Assembly (NCBI GenBank): GCA_011372825.1
Contig: DSAK01000015.1
Coordinates: 1 to 7,413, forward strand
DNA: 7,413 nucleotides
Source of the DNA: Campylobacterota bacterium
GTDB taxonomy: Bacteria; Campylobacterota; Campylobacteria; Campylobacterales; Sulfurovaceae
Reading direction: 5' to 3'
Position numbers and translations under genes: made by a program. Under the pieces are notes generated by a model. That model ran no database searches. It was not told where the DNA came from and was given only the letters and a program-made list of their open reading frames with translations. Shown in pieces: positions 5,567 through 7,413 of this stretch (positions are counted from its first letter, which is position 1; every line of letters begins with the position of its first letter).

Positions 5567-6973
5567 TTAAGCAGCTTTTGCTTTCATTTTTTCATGTTTT
5601 TCGATTGCCTCACTGATACTTCCTACCATATAGAAAGCAGCTTCTGGCATCTCATCATATTTACCTTCAAGCAAACCTTTGAATCCTGCAATTGTCTCCT
5701 CAAGAGTTACATATACCCCTGGACTTCCTGTAAATACTTCAGCAACATGGAAAGGTTGCGAGAGGAATTTTTCTATTTTTCTTGCTCTCTCAACGACAAG
5801 TTTATCATCTTCGCTAAGCTCGTCCATACCCAAGATTGCAATGATGTCTTGCAAATCTTTATATTTTTGCAATATTTGCTGTACACCTCGAGCTACGTTA
5901 TAATGCTCTTCTCCAATGATTTGTGGATCAAGCATTCTAGAAGTTGAATCCAATGGGTCAACTGCTGGGTAAATCCCTTTTTCTGCGATAGCACGGTTAA
6001 GAACTGTAGTAGCATCGAGGTGAGCAAATACAGAAGCTGGAGCTGGATCAGTCAAGTCATCTGCAGGTACATAAACTGCTTGAACAGATGTAATTGAACC
6101 TTTTTTAGTCGATGTGATTCTCTCTTGCAAAGCACCCATTTCACGACTAAGTGTTGGTTGGTATCCAACAGCTGATGGTATACGACCCAAAAGTGCTGAC
6201 ATCTCAGAACCCGATTGTGCAAAACGGAAGATATTGTCAATAAACATCAAAACATCTAGCCCCATCTCGTCACGGAAATACTCAGCCATTGTAAGACCTG
6301 TTAGTGCAATTCTATTTCTTGCCCCTGGTGGTTCACTCATTTGACCATAACACAATGCAACTTTGTCAAGTACATTTGAGTCTTTCATTTCATGGTAAAG
6401 GTCATTTCCTTCTCTTGTTCTCTCACCAACACCAGCAAATACAGAGTATCCACTATGTTTCATAGCAACATTGTTGATTAGCTCCATGATAATTACCGTT
6501 TTACCAACACCAGCACCACCAAAAAGTCCAACTTTACCACCTTTTGAATATGGTGCTAGAAGGTCTACGACTTTGATTCCGGTTTCAAAAACTTCTGTTT
6601 TTGTACTTTGTTCTTCAAATGGAGGCGGATCGCGGTGAATTGACCAAAATGTTTTTGCATTTACATCGCCAGCATCATCAATCGCTTCGCCAATTACATT
6701 AAAGATTCTCCCAAGAACCTCTTCACCTACTGGAACTTTTATAGAGTCACCTGTCGCTGTTACGAGCTGTCCTCTTGATACACCCTCACTCATATCCATT
6801 GCGATAGTTCTAACTCTTTTGTCTCCAAGTTGCGCTGCAACCTCCAATACCAATCGTTGCTCTTTCCCATCAACCTCAAATGTTGTCTCAAGGGCTTCAT
6901 TAATCTCTGGTAAATAGTCCGTAAAATCGACATCAATTACTGGACCTAAGACTTGTACTACTTTTCCTGTCAT
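5567..6973 (-). CDS. atpD: F1 ATP synthase catalytic beta subunit
   Basis: Beta carries the catalytic nucleotide sites of F1Fo ATP synthase on the cytoplasmic face of the inner membrane. The 468-residue sequence is full length and highly conserved. The N-terminal beta-barrel (about 1-80) begins GKVVQVLGPVIDVDF. The Walker A loop GGAGVGKT is at 152-159. The segment GERTREGNDLYHEM (183-196) includes the catalytic glutamate Glu184. Walker B is VLMFID (241-246). The ATPase alpha/beta signature PAVDPLDSTS is at 336-345. The DELSEED loop that contacts gamma and epsilon reads DELSEDD (384-390), a conservative change. The C-terminal helical domain ends KMKAKAA. The ATG has a GAGAGGAAAG ribosome site. 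The gap from atpG is 18 bases. Confidence 0.99.
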   Translation of the reverse strand: MTGKVVQVLGPVIDVDFTDYLPEINEALETTFEVDGKEQRLVLEVAAQLGDKRVRTIAMDMSEGVSRGQLVTATGDSIKVPVGEEVLGRIFNVIGEAIDDAGDVNAKTFWSIHRDPPPFEEQSTKTEVFETGIKVVDLLAPYSKGGKVGLFGGAGVGKTVIIMELINNVAMKHSGYSVFAGVGERTREGNDLYHEMKDSNVLDKVALCYGQMSEPPGARNRIALTGLTMAEYFRDEMGLDVLMFIDNIFRFAQSGSEMSALLGRIPSAVGYQPTLSREMGALQERITSTKKGSITSVQAVYVPADDLTDPAPASVFAHLDATTVLNRAIAEKGIYPAVDPLDSTSRMLDPQIIGEEHYNVARGVQQILQKYKDLQDIIAILGMDELSEDDKLVVERARKIEKFLSQPFHVAEVFTGSPGVYVTLEETIAGFKGLLEGKYDEMPEAAFYMVGSISEAIEKHEKMKAKAA

Positions 6974-6991
6974 TATCTTTCCTCTCTTTTA

Positions 6992-7413
6992 TTATTTCAT
7001 AGATTCCATACCACTGATAATCTCTATAAGTTCAGTAGTAATAGCTTCTTGTCTGGCTTTGTTGTATGCCACTGTAAGTGTGTTTACCATCTCTTTTGCA
7101 TTTGTAGTTGCAGCGTCCATCGCTTGCATCCTAGCACTATGTTCAGCTGCTAATGAGTCTATCAAAGCATAATAAAGCGAATATTCAATATAACGCTTCA
7201 CGAGTTCTTCAAGTAGTGTGTCGTTATCATCTGGCTCAATCTCAAGATCCGAAGTTGAAACTACATTCAAATCAAGTTTGCTTGAATCTGCAGGCAAAAG
7301 TTGGTCTTGTTTGATCTCTTGAGTTATCATATTGACATACCCATTGTGAACCACAATAATCTTATCTGTTTTCCGCTCTAGGTACTCTTGTGCTATTGCA
7401 CTAATAAGAGCTG
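6992..7413 (-). CDS. atpG: F1 ATP synthase gamma subunit, C-terminal part (cut by window edge)
   Basis: Gamma is the rotating central shaft of F1. Only the last 140 or so codons are in the window and the frame stays open to the right edge, so the true start lies outside; a GTG at 7354 is internal. Visible family features include the Rossmann-like segment KIIVVHNGYVNMITQEI and the long C-terminal helix (AEHSARMQAMDAATTNAKEM, then YNKARQEAITTELIEIISG) that forms the coiled-coil shaft in the alpha3beta3 ring. The protein ends GMESMK, where many homologues have GA-type endings. The order atpG-atpD-atpC is the standard F1 order. Confidence 0.97.
   Translation of the reverse strand, partial: ALISAIAQEYLERKTDKIIVVHNGYVNMITQEIKQDQLLPADSSKLDLNVVSTSDLEIEPDDNDTLLEELVKRYIEYSLYYALIDSLAAEHSARMQAMDAATTNAKEMVNTLTVAYNKARQEAITTELIEIISGMESMK

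Noticed and set aside
5363..5947. Plus-strand open frame of about 190 codons opposite atpC/atpD
   Set aside because: It lies antisense to two highly conserved ATP synthase genes and shows no recognisable domain, so it is a shadow frame.

Overview
This window looks like an ordinary core-genome segment of a Campylobacterota (epsilonproteobacterial) bacterium. Three things support this: AT-rich DNA, a Pal protein with the EGNCDE-type OmpA motif typical of that group, and the gene order atpG-atpD-atpC-tolQ-tolR-tolA-tolB-pal-cpoB-slyD, which I recall from Campylobacter jejuni and relatives (there followed by fabD). I cannot name the genus from sequence alone.

Every gene is on the minus strand, so transcription runs from the right edge to the left. 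On the right are the 3' part of atpG (gamma, cut by the window edge), atpD (beta) and atpC (epsilon) of the F1 ATP synthase. One base after the atpC stop begins the complete Tol-Pal envelope system: tolQ, tolR and tolA (proton-driven inner-membrane motor and periplasmic arm), tolB (periplasmic beta-propeller), pal (outer-membrane lipoprotein that binds peptidoglycan) and cpoB/ybgF (periplasmic coiled-coil/TPR partner). Junctions from atpG to cpoB are short (overlaps of 8 and 23 bases, gaps of 1 to 23 bases), so this is probably one long translationally coupled operon. It joins the enzyme that uses or makes the proton-motive force to a machine that consumes it.

After a 74-base gap with a possible weak promoter comes slyD, an FKBP-type prolyl isomerase/chaperone with a Cys/His-rich metal-binding tail. 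The last 82 bases hold a hairpin after slyD and a good extended -10 promoter pointing off the left edge, so a new transcription unit probably starts there.

I found no mobile element, RNA gene, CRISPR array or defence system, and no non-coding stretch longer than about 80 bases. I do not see an undescribed system. The most unusual item is in tolA: a perfect 12-copy, 15-bp tandem repeat encoding (EPKKE)12. Its synonymous variants fall in blocks and nine copies contain an A7 run, so the linker is probably hypervariable in length and prone to frameshifts.
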